Positions 48,701 through 59,640 of a DNA stretch of 64,000 bases are shown here, piece after piece (position 1 is the first letter of the stretch; every line of letters begins with the position of its first letter). The position numbers and the translations under genes were made by a program. Origin of the DNA: Bolinopsis microptera (taxonomy: Eukaryota; Ctenophora; Tentaculata; Lobata; Bolinopsidae); the NCBI RefSeq assembly GCF_026151205.1, contig NC_087082.1, positions 12,867,865-12,931,864 of the forward strand, in the 5' to 3' direction. The notes below the pieces were generated by a model that was not told the origin of the DNA, made no database searches, and saw only the letters and a program-made list of their open reading frames with translations.

Positions 48701-51700
48701 GGCTCACCTGAGCAAGATCGTGGTCGACGAACTGACCGAAATGCATCATAAGGACACTGAACTGAGAGTGAGCCTTGATGGTGTGAGTCCGGATCAAACG
48801 CTGGGAGATCAGCCTGGCAGAGGGAAGAGTACGACCCCAACCACGGGGAGTATTGTACCTGGGAGCAGGAGACTGTTACCTACTCGTGGGATGGAGAAAT
48901 GGCACGGGATTATTGTAGTGTTCTGGTTTTAATAGTGGGAAAATGAATTATATTTGTCTGTAAATGCTTGATTATTGAAATTTCTTGGAATACATTTAAT
49001 TGATTTTAGCATAGAGGGTAAACTGGTGATGAGTTGAGTTCACTAACTTGTTTTCGTAGATAGCGGGAAGGAATCTGTTGATCTTGTTAAGGCTGGAACC
49101 CCAGGTAGGGTGCTTGATGTTGTTACAAGTTCCGTCGTGGGACCTGAACGACATAGCCTGACACCTCATCTGACATTTGGGCTGTCGTTTCTGAGGTAAT
49201 ATTTGTCATACGTTGTATGACCCGCCGCGCACGAAGTGCGCGGCTCCCCCTGTAGCGTCGAAGACGCTACAGTGAAACGACCGTGGGGGTCACCACGTGA
49301 TACAAGGTAATATGCGGTATTTATTTATTTGTTTAAATTAAATTATTATGCACATAGTAATTTTTGTTTCTGAAAGTCAAGATTGTCAACTCATGAAAAT
49401 TATAAGTCCTTTAAATGAAGAACAACATAGCCTGGGGTATGACATTTTTTACACTAATTAGTGAACAAAATAAAATGTATCAAGATCAAGAATCAAGATA
49501 ATTCAGCGTACCCTACGGTGACAGCCAGACAGATCTTCAAGATGGTCAATAGCTTCAGGGCTGAGCAGGGAGTCAAGAGGTCTATTGTTCCTCTCCATAG
49601 ATGTAACGTTCAGGGCTTCAATTTGCTCGTGTATGTAGTTCATTGCATGTTCAAATACCTCTGCTGACTGCAAAATTTCGGGAAATAACGTACACAAATA
49701 ATCTTTTTTTTGGTATTAAAAACTAAAATTTCAAATTCAAATAGCTCAGCAACTAATGTAATAACGTTTTAAAAAGCTGGTTACTGACCATTGCCATGTA
49801 AAGTGCCTGTCTAGTAGGCTGTCTGACCATGTGGAACAAGTCTTGAGGAGTGGGGTGGAAGTTAGGTGCGTTAAAACGGGCTCTGAGGGGAACAGTTTTA
49901 ATATCAAGTAAAACGGGGAAGATAGATAACGAGTTATTGTAAACAATGTTACTAGAATAAAGTTAGTGATCTATATTGTTTTAAATCATTGTGGCAGATT
50001 TTAATCTATAGGCGTTGATTGTTACGTTGATTGCAACAGATTGATCAGACTGCATCTAAAACAAGTGCCAATTTACTTGAGGATGATTTGAGTCTCCTGA
50101 ATAGCACTCTGAACGAACTCCTGAGCGTAATCTAGAGCATCCGATACGAATCTGTCTCCGGGGAATGGTGTGGCATCTGGGGACAGGAGGGTTATACAAA
50201 TTTATACAAATTTATAGTGCTAAGTACATCGAAGAACATGTATTCACATTCCAGTATCCACGAACGAAAAATATACAAAAAAGAGGTTGTCATTTTCGAT
50301 GAACTCACTAGACGCTAACAACTTCTGATAATTCCACTATCCGTGTTCTAAACTTTACAAAACTCACCAGTTACTGCTAAAGCGAACTCATGTCGACTGC
50401 TTCCAGCCAGATTACTGGCTCTACACTCGTAGATACCAGTATCCTCGAACTGTACGGACCTGAACACCAGTCTCTCTTGTACCTCTCCTGGCCGGGTTAC
50501 ATGCTGGATCTCATAGGTTTGAGAGAAGGGCAGATACTGGTTGTCCTGAGGGGGAGGAAGGTTAGTTTTTAGTAAGTTTGGGACTAAGAGAAGGGCAGAA
50601 ACTGGTTGTCCTGAGGGGGAGGAAGGTTAGTTTTTAGTAAGTTTGGGAATAAGAGAAGGGCAGATACTGGTTGTCCTGAGGGGGAGGAGGATTAGTTTTT
50701 AGTAAGTTTGGGACTAAGAGAAGGGCAGATACTGGTTGTCCTGAGGGGGAGGAGGGTTAGTTTTTAGTAAGTTTGGGACTAAAAGAAGGGCAGATACTGG
50801 TTGTCCTGAGGGGGAGGAGGGTTAGTTTTTAGTAAGTTTGGGACTAAAAGAAGGGCAGATACTGGTTGTTCTGAGGGGGAGGAGCGTTAGTTTTTAGTAA
50901 GTTTGGGACTAAGAGAAGGGCAGATACTGGTTGTCCTGAGGGGGAGGAGGGTTAGTTTTTAGTAAGTTTGGGACTAAGAGAAGGGCAGATACTGGTTGTC
51001 CTGAGGGGGAGAAAGGTTAGTTTTTAGTAAGTTTGGGAATAAAAGAAGGGCAGATACTGGTTGTCCTGAGGGGGAGGAGGGTTAGTTTTTAGTAAGTTTG
51101 GGACTAAGAGAAGGGCAGATACTGGTTGTCCTGAGGGGGAGAAAGGTTAGTTTTTAGTAAGTTTGGGACTAAGAGAAGGGCAGATACTGGTTGTCCTGAG
51201 GGGGAGAAAGGTTAGTTTTTAGTAAGTTTGGGACTAAAAGAAGGGCAGATACTGGTTGTCCTGAGGTGGAGGAGGGTTAGTTTTTAGTAAGTTTGGGACT
51301 AAGAGAAGGGCAGATACTGGTTGTCCTGAGGGGGAGGAGGGTTAGTTTTTAGTAAGTTTTGGACTAAGAGAAGGGCAGATACTGGTTGTCCTGAGGGGGA
51401 GGAGGGTTAGTTTTTAGTAAGTTTGGGACTAAGAGAAGGGCAGATACTGGTTGTCCTGAGAGGGAGGAAGGTTAGTTTTTATTAAGTTTGGGACTAAGAG
51501 AAGGGCAGATACTGGTTGTCCTGAGGGGGAGGAAGGTTAGTTTTTAGTAAGTTTGGGACTAAAAGAAGGGCAGATACTGGTTGTCCTGAGGGGGAGGAAG
51601 GTTAGTTTTGAGTAAGTTTGGGACTAAGAGAAGGGCAGATACTACACATGGCTTGGATTAAGCCTTTGTCAGCAGATTAACAGTCAGAGTCCCATTTGAA

Positions 51701-53843
51701 AGTGACCCCCTTTTGTAACAATTTGTACAAAGGTGCTGCAATGAAACTGAACCCCTTAATCAAACCACGATTATATTTCAGGGCGCCAAGAAATTTTTGC
51801 AGTCTTTTGACAGAATTCGGAGGTGAATTATAACTGCTTTATTGCTTCTGTCCCTCCTTGCCGATAATGTGTCCCAGAAACTTGACTTCCTGCGTTTGAT
51901 AATGGCATTATATTGAAAAACTCTACATCGTCTGGCTGGATACAAATAATGGTTCTTTACACGTACGCAGAACAGTGAAGGATGACTAAAGGTATGCAGG
52001 TATTAACACCAGTATCACTAATCGGGACTACTTGTGTGGCACTATTAATAAAACAGCAAAATGCCTTAAAGGAATGCAATTCTCACCAAATTGCATTTCA
52101 AGAATTTCACAAATAATGAAGAATCAATCGAATGCCAACATAGTGAAGAAGTGCTAAAATAACATCTATAGTTAGTTAGACATGACAGTGGATAAATTGC
52201 TAAATAATAACTTGCCTTGAACCATTCGATAACTGGAGTGGGACCACCGAACACTGAACAACTGAATACGGCACTGCCTCCAAACGGTACCCACGCATCT
52301 TTGGGTGGCTCCCTAAACTGAGGGGTAACTGAAAATATTTTGTTACTCGTTTCTAAAAATATTTTTCCTCAGTCGAATAAGTACGTTATACGCCTGGAAA
52401 CTTCATCTCGATTAAACCTGAATTAAGATCACAAGTAAATCTAATAGTCCACTCACTAAGGACTTGTAAGATGGCGCTGGCCTCCGCGACTCCCCCGGCG
52501 TTGGTAGCTACACAAATATACTTTCCACTGTCACTGGGATTCGGGAACCTGATCCGCAGGGTCTTGTACGCATCTGTTTCGTACCTTCCACTAGGATGGT
52601 TCTCCGGCTCCACGATCGTTATATTCTGATCGAACATGCCGGTTATTAACATGCCGGTTGTAAACATGCCGGTTAGACATCATGGGGGAACTTGGTACAT
52701 GGGTAAACTTGGTAGATATAAAGGATATTTATGAGGAGTTTAATTAACTATTGGACAAGGTGTAGCCCCATAAATTGGTTGAGAAATTTTCAATATTATC
52801 TAAAAGCAGTTCGGCTGCCAATAAATCACCTCGAAAGTTTCGACTCTCCATGTGATTTTAGGGCGAGGGTTGCCATTAGCCCTGCACGCGATACCGATAA
52901 TATCAGCATCAAGGGAGTTCGTATCTTGGGGTCTGGTCGTTATCTTGGGAGGATCTGAGAGAGAATTTTCAATATACCAAATCGAAACCAAGCAAAAAAT
53001 GTACAGTATTATGTAAACTGGTAATAAAAAGTGGAGTGCGAATGTGTTTTAGTTGGCAGAACTTCTGAGTTGTGGCTAACCTAGGACGAGAACTCTAGAG
53101 GCGGCCCAGGAACGTCCTCCATCATTTGTAGCCACGCAGACGTACTGAGCACTGTAACCAGCTGTAACCTGATGGGAATTAAATGTTAAAATTCTTTTCC
53201 CAGTTCTCAGAAAATATCAAATAAATTTTTAACTACCATTAAGCTGGGAGTTTTTAGTATGGAATGGAAATACTCACATCTCGGGCGTAAAGATGGCCCT
53301 TCTTCGTGACCAGGAAGTTGCCGCCGGCGTAGTTCCGTATTTCCTCTTTGGTTAAATCGTCAGGAATCACTGGTGGATTCCTGAGCTGACTTCTCCCTGG
53401 AGATAGTCGTCAAATATTTTAACTGGTGTAAGTGCAATTTACTGTTTGGTCACCAAGTTTATATTTCTGCAAACAACATCGTATGAGTTCACTTACACCT
53501 CATGCCATCATATCAAATATCAAGACTTTAAAAATAAAATGTGCCCACAAAAAACGAGTAACTAATACAAGTAATATAAGTATAACGTATAGAGGTAGAT
53601 AGTAGATACACATTACACAGTACAGCTGTGTTGAATAATATAAAGTTGTATAACGGTTAACATACCAATAAACCACTCGATAGTAGGTTTAGGATCGCCC
53701 TGTGCTTCACAAGGTAAGTGTATCAGAGCTCCTACGTGCACTGTAATGTCACTTGGGGAGATTTTGATCGTCGGGCGGGCACTGACTGCGTCCTGGGACA
53801 GGGTCCCAGCCAGCAGCAGGCTGAAGAGAAGGAGCACAACCAT
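42240..53843 (-). CDS. Ig-domain heme peroxidase (peroxidasin-like), copy 2
   Basis: Twenty-five exons join in frame to 1171 codons: 53666-53843, 53278-53396, 53081-53168, 52830-52954, 52457-52625, 52216-52328, 50368-50545, 50077-50176, 49789-49882, 49512-49667, 49048-49190, 48708-48858, 48396-48558, 48150-48279, 47378-47532, 47024-47214, 46697-46838, 44510-44590, 44223-44329, 43940-44059, 43641-43771, 43287-43434, 43019-43121, 42421-42795, 42240-42295. The signal peptide is fused within one exon to the second Ig domain of copy 1, leaving three Ig domains. Heme-site motifs ([25 protein letters not shown]) are intact. The last exon has TGA where copy 1 has CGA, so the coiled-coil C-terminus is lost; a further 1-nt deletion lies downstream. 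It is probably still an active enzyme, but without the C-terminal helix. Confidence 0.9.
44769..45737. mobile_element. TIR element family C (969 bp), intron of copy 2
   Basis: Inverted ends CCTTACTCGGGATTATTA (18 bp perfect, then mismatches) with TA at 44,767-44,768 and 45,738-45,739. A ~58-bp block containing CCATATTTTTCCCGAACCA and ACCGGTCGTTAATAAACCCG is repeated in direct orientation near both ends (44,812-44,870 and 45,660-45,717). Copy 1 lacks it. There is no transposase frame. Flanking DNA to about 44,720 and 46,005 is also absent from copy 1, so the element came with, or into, other inserted sequence. Confidence 0.82.
45740..46005. other. inserted sequence of unknown kind
   Basis: About 265 bp absent from the matching intron of copy 1, right of element C. 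It contains CAAGGAAATATTTCCTG, a short palindrome, but no coding frame, tRNA-like boxes or inverted ends. A matching short piece at 44,720-44,768 holds the palindrome TATAGGAATT-CT-AATTCCTATA. Confidence 0.4.
49203..49304 (+). mobile_element. multi-hairpin MITE, copy 2
   Basis: A 102-bp insert between 9-bp direct repeats AGGTAATAT (49,194-49,202 and 49,305-49,313). The matching copy 1 intron is empty (AGGTAGTACGCGG). Successive perfect stems with 3-nt loops are GTCATAC-GTT-GTATGAC, CCGCGCAC-GAA-GTGCGCGG and CTGTAGCGTC-GAA-GACGCTACAG. An outer TGACCC/GGGTCA stem encloses the last two. The outer ends are only weakly inverted. It is non-coding. Confidence 0.88.
50521..51650 (-). repeat. 65-bp minisatellite of 3' splice sites, copy 2
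   Basis: Seventeen acceptor units at an exact 65-bp period (first 50,546, last 51,586), against eight in copy 1. The unit content is the same: pyrimidine tract, CCCCTCAG, GACAACCAGTATCTGCCCTT, then TAG in frame. The exon proper (50,368-50,545) follows the last unit in transcription order. The array ends abruptly in Ty3/gypsy sequence at about 51,650. Confidence 0.95.
51650..51893 (-). pseudogene. Ty3/gypsy reverse-transcriptase fragment
   Basis: On the minus strand the translation includes [33 protein letters not shown] and [17 protein letters not shown], the conserved region after the RT catalytic core of Ty3/gypsy LTR retrotransposons. Internal stops occur (after GQKQ and after DSDC). No LTRs, integrase or catalytic YxDD motif are present nearby. 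It lies in the GC-AG intron of copy 2, directly against the minisatellite, and is missing from copy 1. Confidence 0.85.
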
Positions 53844-54099
53844 GCACTGATCTGCTTAAAATATAGGGTGGAAATTTGCTAGATTTGGGTAATAATGTAA
53901 AAATAACGAATTTGAATGGTGGGCTACTTGATAGGATTGTTGACATGTTAGAGGTATTAGAGGTGTTGCAACTTTGCAAGATGGCATAGGCTAGCCAGCT
54001 ATAAATATAAGTCCAGCTTCAGAATCCTGATCCTGCAGGGCTGCAGTGTGCAAATGTACTGGCTGCAAGGAGCCCCCACGTATTATGTAAAGATGTAAG

Positions 54100-56040
54100 T
54101 ACGTGATGCACAATTCTAACTAACAGGTCTAAACATAGAAATACAGCAACCTTATCAAAAACTTTCGACCATGGAAAATCCAGATTCCAGATTGTATTTG
54201 CTGTCTTGATGTCAGCAATAAAAATATCAATGCATGAAATATTGTACGATATTTCGGTTACCAGCTTATCGGGGTACGAGATATCGTTATATCAGGATCA
54301 ACATTTTAGTTGTATAGCAACATTATAGCGCCAAAACTACAGTATAACAGCAGTATAGCGCCAAAACAAGTGGTATTGAAGCTGGTAGTGGTACTCAGTA
54401 AGGGCACATAATCTGTTAACAAGATGTTTAAAAAAGAAGTGTGCGGTTCACTGAGTTTTTGAACGACTGAAGAGTGAAGGCGGGTGAGGACAGAAAGATC
54501 ATAGTTACAAAAGTACAAACAACATGACATCTACAGATTCACACGTATAGTACGTATCAGCTCTTATTATTGAAACTGGAACGAGAAAGGCTGATATAAT
54601 TACGAGATCTTAGTTTTGGACGATATGCACTGATACTAAAGCTGCAAAGCAAGAAAAAACTCGAAAGGCATAAACTAGTAATTTGTATATCTGATGACAG
54701 TGCACTGCCGGTATACTTTTGAAGTAAGTTAGATCAGAGAAAGAAAACCTACTAGCTACTTACAGAATACAAACGCCACAAGGGCACAAAGTTTTAAACT
54801 TAAGGCTCGCTCATTAAATTACTGAACGTGGCATACTAATTAAACTGTTTACTTTTCAAGCTTCAACGCGAAACTAGGACGTACATTTAAGATTCCTCAG
54901 CTTATAATGACAAAGTTTATCAGTCTACTAGGTTAATGAAATTTGAGCGTGTTAACGAGGCACTGTCTACATGACACGGATACGGATAACAGAACTAAAG
55001 GAATAAGGATGAGAACAACTTACAACACAAAACATTTCCGGATCAAGTGGAACAAAATATTACAATGAATTATAAAAGGGTCTCCGAATAAGATCATTCC
55101 AACAAACGTGCGTCCTTCACATATTTTCATCGCGCGGCGTAGTCAGTGACAGTATATGTGTTGATTATATTATGGTGCGACTTTTTCAACTCTAAAACAA
55201 TTCTTCGGCAAGTAATACAATAGGGGGGGGGGGGGGTGGAAAACTTATCACCTCATTCAATTATCAAACGAAATGATTAATGTTCCAATAAAATGGTGAA
55301 TTTTTATTTATTTAACAGGCTTTTAGTTTTGGACAGTGATTGAATGATCAACTTATTCCAAACACAAAGGTGTTAGAAAATAGAAACATCTCACACTTGC
55401 AGTAGATCAAGGTTCCAGATTCGTTCACGATCGAATTTATTTTCCACAAACTAACCTTGTTAAAACAATCGTATTAATTCATTTGGGCACTGCAATTGTA
55501 GACGAAGGAATGAGTCTCTGGAGAATCAAATAGTTAAGATTGAAACATACTATTACTGTTGACTCCTTGTTCACTCAATTTTCCGTCTTGGTGATGATTT
55601 TTACCGATACTAATTTTAGGACACCTCACTCCATAACTGATTATAACTTGGTATAAATTCACATCTAGGAGATCTTGTACACGTGTATCATGATTAGATA
55701 ATCGTAGCCTTTCTTATGGAGGGTATATTACAAGGTGGTCCTGATCAGGTCATTTGTCCACGTTGCAGGTTTTAGCAAATAAATTTACCTGTGCAGCTTT
55801 AAAATGAGTTTGCATTGCCACAAGTAATGAACTTGTAATTCCGTTAATTTCACTGAATGATTTGATGCCTCATGACGCATATTACTAAAGACATGTTGTG
55901 TTATAACTTTATAAGTGAAAGATTGCTAAATTGTTAAACCTGGGCATTTTAAGATATATGGAATTGTATCCTATTAGGTTTCTGTAGGAATTGTGAGATG
56001 CTGATCTAATTAAGTTCTAGGAGGTTAAATAATTTACATA
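54100..56040 (-). promoter_or_regulatory. upstream region of copy 2
   Basis: Conserved with 36,050-37,966, without coding frames. Two units of the TATAGC...GCGCCAAAA repeat (54,313-54,367) replace the three of copy 1. A poly-G run near 55,227-55,239 is longer than in copy 1. The region probably contains the promoter. Confidence 0.4.
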
Positions 56041-56601
56041 CTGGATTTGTCAAATTGGCAGGTTTTTGGATAATTTGATTATACAATGTGTTATGATCGT
56101 ATAACTAATCTAGTAATCAGGAAATATTGTGTGTGATCACATACACACGCTAGGGGAGTAGTTTAGACGTAAACTTGAGTTGTGTTGTAGCAGACCTGGC
56201 CCAGAGAATCGAAAATAGTACGATTTTTAGTGATGAAATCGAAGCGAAAACCCTGTAACCATATTACATTAGGACGCAATGAAACTACCGGACCACGATG
56301 TATGGGGACTTGACACGGCGGCTGCTTTTCGAGGAGGCTGAACAAGATTAAACTAGATATAAATATAATTACCGTTCTTTAGGACAAATTGCTTTAAAAT
56401 ACACTTGAATTTTATCTACCTTATCAGACCTTATTTGTACGGACATTAAATGAACAGACATAGTTATGAACGGACATTAATATGAACGCTAAAAGGCATT
56501 CAAAACCATCAAAAATCCGAATTTTTTTCATTTTTTAAAACTTTTAAAAAACTTTAGCAAATGATTTTTAAATCCATTTTTATACTATAAATAAGAAAAG
56601 C

Positions 56602-57985
56602 GGTTCTTTTGCGATAGTCAAAACGCGACAACTAGCGCTGGATGGCGACAACTAGCGCTATCCAGCGCTAGTTGTCGCCATCCAGCGCTAGTTGTCGCCA
56701 TCCAGCGCTAGTTGTCGCTATCCAGCGCTATTTGACGCTGGCTATGCGACACTGTCGCACGCAATAGTTTGCGATGGCCACTGCCAGCGCAACTGGCCAT
56801 CGCAGAAAACAGTTCGATAACTAGCGCTGGATAGCGACAACTAGCGCTGGCCAGCGCTGGCCATCGATATCCAGCGCAATATTTTTGCGCTATTACTCGT
56901 CAGCTAGCGCTGGCCAGCGCTAACCAGCGCTAACCAGCGCTAACCAGCGCAAACCAGCGCTAACCAGCGCTAACCAGCGCGCGCGCTAACCAGCGCTGGC
57001 CAGCGTTAGCCAGCGCAATGTATCAAAATCATATACTTGCAATATTACTCGAATGATGATTAATCACTTTACACTCGACTGTCACGTGACTTTTTAAACC
57101 CATTCTCTGACTCTAGCTGGTTCTGAACGACTTTTCGAAACCCTAACCCTCTAATCTGATCCCAACCCTAACCCTATCCCAATCCTTAACAAAAACATAT
57201 GCTGGTACCCTAACCCTAACGAGAAATTAGACTAACTTCCTTATACGGTCATATCACGTGATCGATACAGTTTTTCGCCAATATCTCGTCAGGAGAGCAT
57301 TTTAACCCTATGTCCAATGTCATGGGGGTTGATTCGGAATTAGCGTCCGAAAATACATTGCATCGATTGAAGTTGGTTACAACCATCGGGGGCCCTTTTA
57401 GAACAATCTCGAAGATCGACTGTATAGTAGAGTGATTTGGCTATTTAGCACGGTATTAGTATTACTCGTCAGCCAGCGCTGGCCAGTGCAATATAGTTGC
57501 GATATTACTCGTCAGCTAGCGCTGGTTAGCGATGGTTAGCGCTGGTTAGCGCTGGTTAGCGCTGGTTAGCGCTGGTTAGCGCTGGTTAGCGCTGGTTAGC
57601 GCTGGCTGTCGCTTAGCGCTGGCCAGCGCTAGTTGTCGCTATCCAGCGCTAGTTGTCGCTATCCAGCGCTAGTTATCGAACTGTTTTCTGCGATGGCCAG
57701 TTGCGCTGGCCATCGCAAACTATCGCGTGCGACAGTGTCGCATAGCCAGCGACAACTAGCGCTGGATAGCGACAACTAGCGCTGGATGGCGACAACTAGC
57801 GCTGGATGGCGACAACTAGCGCTGGATAGCGACAATTATCGAACATATATATTTTGCGCTGGCCAGCGTTAATATCCAGCGCTGGATAGCGACAACTAGC
57901 GCTGGATGGCGACAACTAGCGCTTGATAGCGCTAGTTGTCGCCATTCAGCGCTAGTTGTCGCGTTTTGACTATCGCAAAAGAACC
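56602..57985. mobile_element. foldback element with AGCGCT palindrome arms
   Basis: An 8-bp duplication AGAAAAGC (56,594-56,601 and 57,986-57,993) encloses inverted ends GGTTCTTTTGCGATAGTCAA, continuing AAACGCGACAACTAGCGCTG. Each arm (about 400-500 bp) is an array of AGCGCTGG(A)TAGCGACAACT, AGCGCTGGTT and GCGCTGGCC units, so the arms can pair with each other and fold locally. The ~460-bp centre has TAACCC-type repeats and the segment shared with 4,909-5,152. The 8-bp target resembles hAT elements. There is no coding frame. Confidence 0.88.
57208..57430 (+). repeat. dispersed ~240-bp segment, copy 2
   Basis: Same strand and landmarks as 4,909-5,152: ACCCTAACCCTAACGAGAAA, CGGTCATATCACGTGATC, TTTTTCGCCAATATCTCG, GCGTCCGAAAATACATTG, TAGAACAATCTCGAAGATCG. 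It forms the core between the arms of the foldback element. Confidence 0.8.
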
Positions 57986-58624
57986 AGAAAAGCAGTCGTT
58001 AAAGCAGTAAAAAAGTTAAAATATGTGTACATGATCAGTGTCTAATATTACATAATATCATCTTCATCAAATGGGTTTTCGTGCATGAAATAGTCCATGC
58101 TCAAACTACCCCAGTCCTGCATTTCAGTGTTAATTTTTACAACTAGCCATTCGGTGTGAAGTGGTTTTATCTTAGACAACTTTAGGTTAACCTTGACATC
58201 ACGTGGAGCTTTCCTAGCACTGTTTTTAGAAAAAATTTCTACGGACTTTAACTTGGACGGACTTTAAATGAACGGACTTTATTTGAACGGACATTAAAAT
58301 GGACGTTATAACGGCCTCCAGCGTTCAATTAATGTCCGTCCAAATTAATAAGGTCCGATACGGATAAGGTATTTTATTATAAGCTGAGCAGCTTATAGTT
58401 ATCGGGTGGCACCGGTATTTCTGCCAAATCTCAATAATTGTAAGCATGAACGAAGCATCTAGTCCTCAGCTAAGGAGGTATCGTTTTGCATTTGCGGACG
58501 GTTATTCAAATTAATATCATTTCCTTTTGTTTGGGAAAGAGAGACACTGGCAGCGGTCCATTCTACCCATGATTATGGGTTTTGGTCAAATATCATCTCT
58601 TTTTGATTATAATGTCAGGGTACT

Positions 58625-59640
58625 TTACAAAGTCGAAATGTAAACTCATAACTTCATTAATAAAGAGGTAATTTCAACGATTTCGAAATTTATCTTTGAA
58701 AACATATTTTCTTTTTGTTTAGGTAAGCATATTTGTCGATCACTGACTGAATATGCCACTTTTTACTTGAGCAGACGTTGCGTGCGCATACAATTAATCA
58801 ATTATATGAATATTGAATTACCGTAAATTTTTGCATATTGGTATTTTATATATAGTTTGATAAGCATGCAAACTTTCAAAAGATTTCAAAAAGAACGTGG
58901 ATCCCGATCACAACGGTGACCGGGTCTCCAAAGTTAATAAAAATAGTCAAAAAATGGCCCTCAAATTCAATGTTAAAAATTTGCAGGAGTCATTTTAGCC
59001 TTAAGGCCTACAAAATAAGGAAATATTCTCCATCAGTGGAAAAATTTTAGAAAAAATTTCAACGGACTTTAACTTGGACGGACTTTAAATGCACGGACTT
59101 TACTTGAACGGACATTAAAATGTAAACTCATAATTTCATTAATAAAGAGGTAATTTCAACGATTTCGAAATTTATATTTGAAAACATTTCTTTTTGTTTA
59201 GGTAAGCATATTTATCGATCACTGACTGAATATGCCACTTTTTACTCATTCAAGTTGGCATTAAATCCATATATATTATATAATGCCATCTAAATGTCGC
59301 TGGATCGGAAAGCAAAATTTATTCGAGATCACGAATGAGCAAAATTTTCAACTTTCGCTCGTGTAAACTAATTGAGCAGACGTTGCGTGCGCATACAATT
59401 ATATGAATATTGAATCACCGTAAATATCGGTATTTTATATATAGTTTTATAAGCATGCAAACTTTCAAAAGATTTCAAAAAGAACGTGGATCCCGATCAC
59501 AACGGTGACCAGGTTTCCAAAGTTGATAAAAATAGTAAAAAAATGGCCCTCAAATTCGATGTTCAAAATTTGCAGGAGTCATTTTAGCCTTCTGCCTTAG
59601 GGCCTGTACGAAATAAGGAAATATTCTCCATCAGTATTGT
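58625..59640. repeat. tandem duplication of ~0.45 kb
   Basis: 58,630-59,040 is repeated at 59,112-59,640: ATGTAAACTCATAA, GGTAATTTCAACGATTTCG, ATCACTGACTGAATATGCCA and AGAACGTGGATCCCGATCAC recur in order. The second copy has ~125 extra bp at about 59,247-59,371. Between the copies (59,050-59,111) lies a piece of the family A right subterminal region. No coding function is seen. Confidence 0.8.

Larger units (their letters stand above)
41945..56040. repeat. tandem duplication, copy 2 (~14.1 kb)
   Basis: Same order and strand as 22,690-37,966. Net differences: Ig1 exons missing, ~1.1 kb missing from the intron before the tail exon, a ~1.3-kb insertion in the intron after exon 17 (46,697-46,838), a 102-bp MITE at 49,203, a longer minisatellite at 50.5-51.65 kb and a Ty3/gypsy fragment at 51.65 kb. 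Exons look far more conserved than introns. Confidence 0.92.
56419..58369. mobile_element. TIR element family A, second member (1951 bp)
   Basis: Ends resemble element A: CCTTATCAGACCTTATTTG on the left, and on the right the inverted form with a small internal duplication. TA lies on both sides (56,417-56,418 and 58,370-58,371). CGGAC(A/T)TTA iterons repeat near both ends, as in element A. A foldback element (56,602-57,985) is nested inside. On the minus strand about 58,215-58,065 encodes KLSKIKPLHTEWLV and ends ENPFDEDDIM, which resembles the C-terminus of a DDE-type transposase; this is a weak match and may be the remains of its own enzyme. Confidence 0.8.

Noticed and set aside
22690-56040. 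Uncollapsed haplotypes instead of a real duplication
   Set aside because: Copies differ by an Ig domain, kilobase indels and distinct flanks, and are separated by unique DNA in one contig; read depth would settle it.
57138-57230. Telomere
   Set aside because: Only a few imperfect TAACCC units, internal to a foldback element with genes and repeats on both sides.
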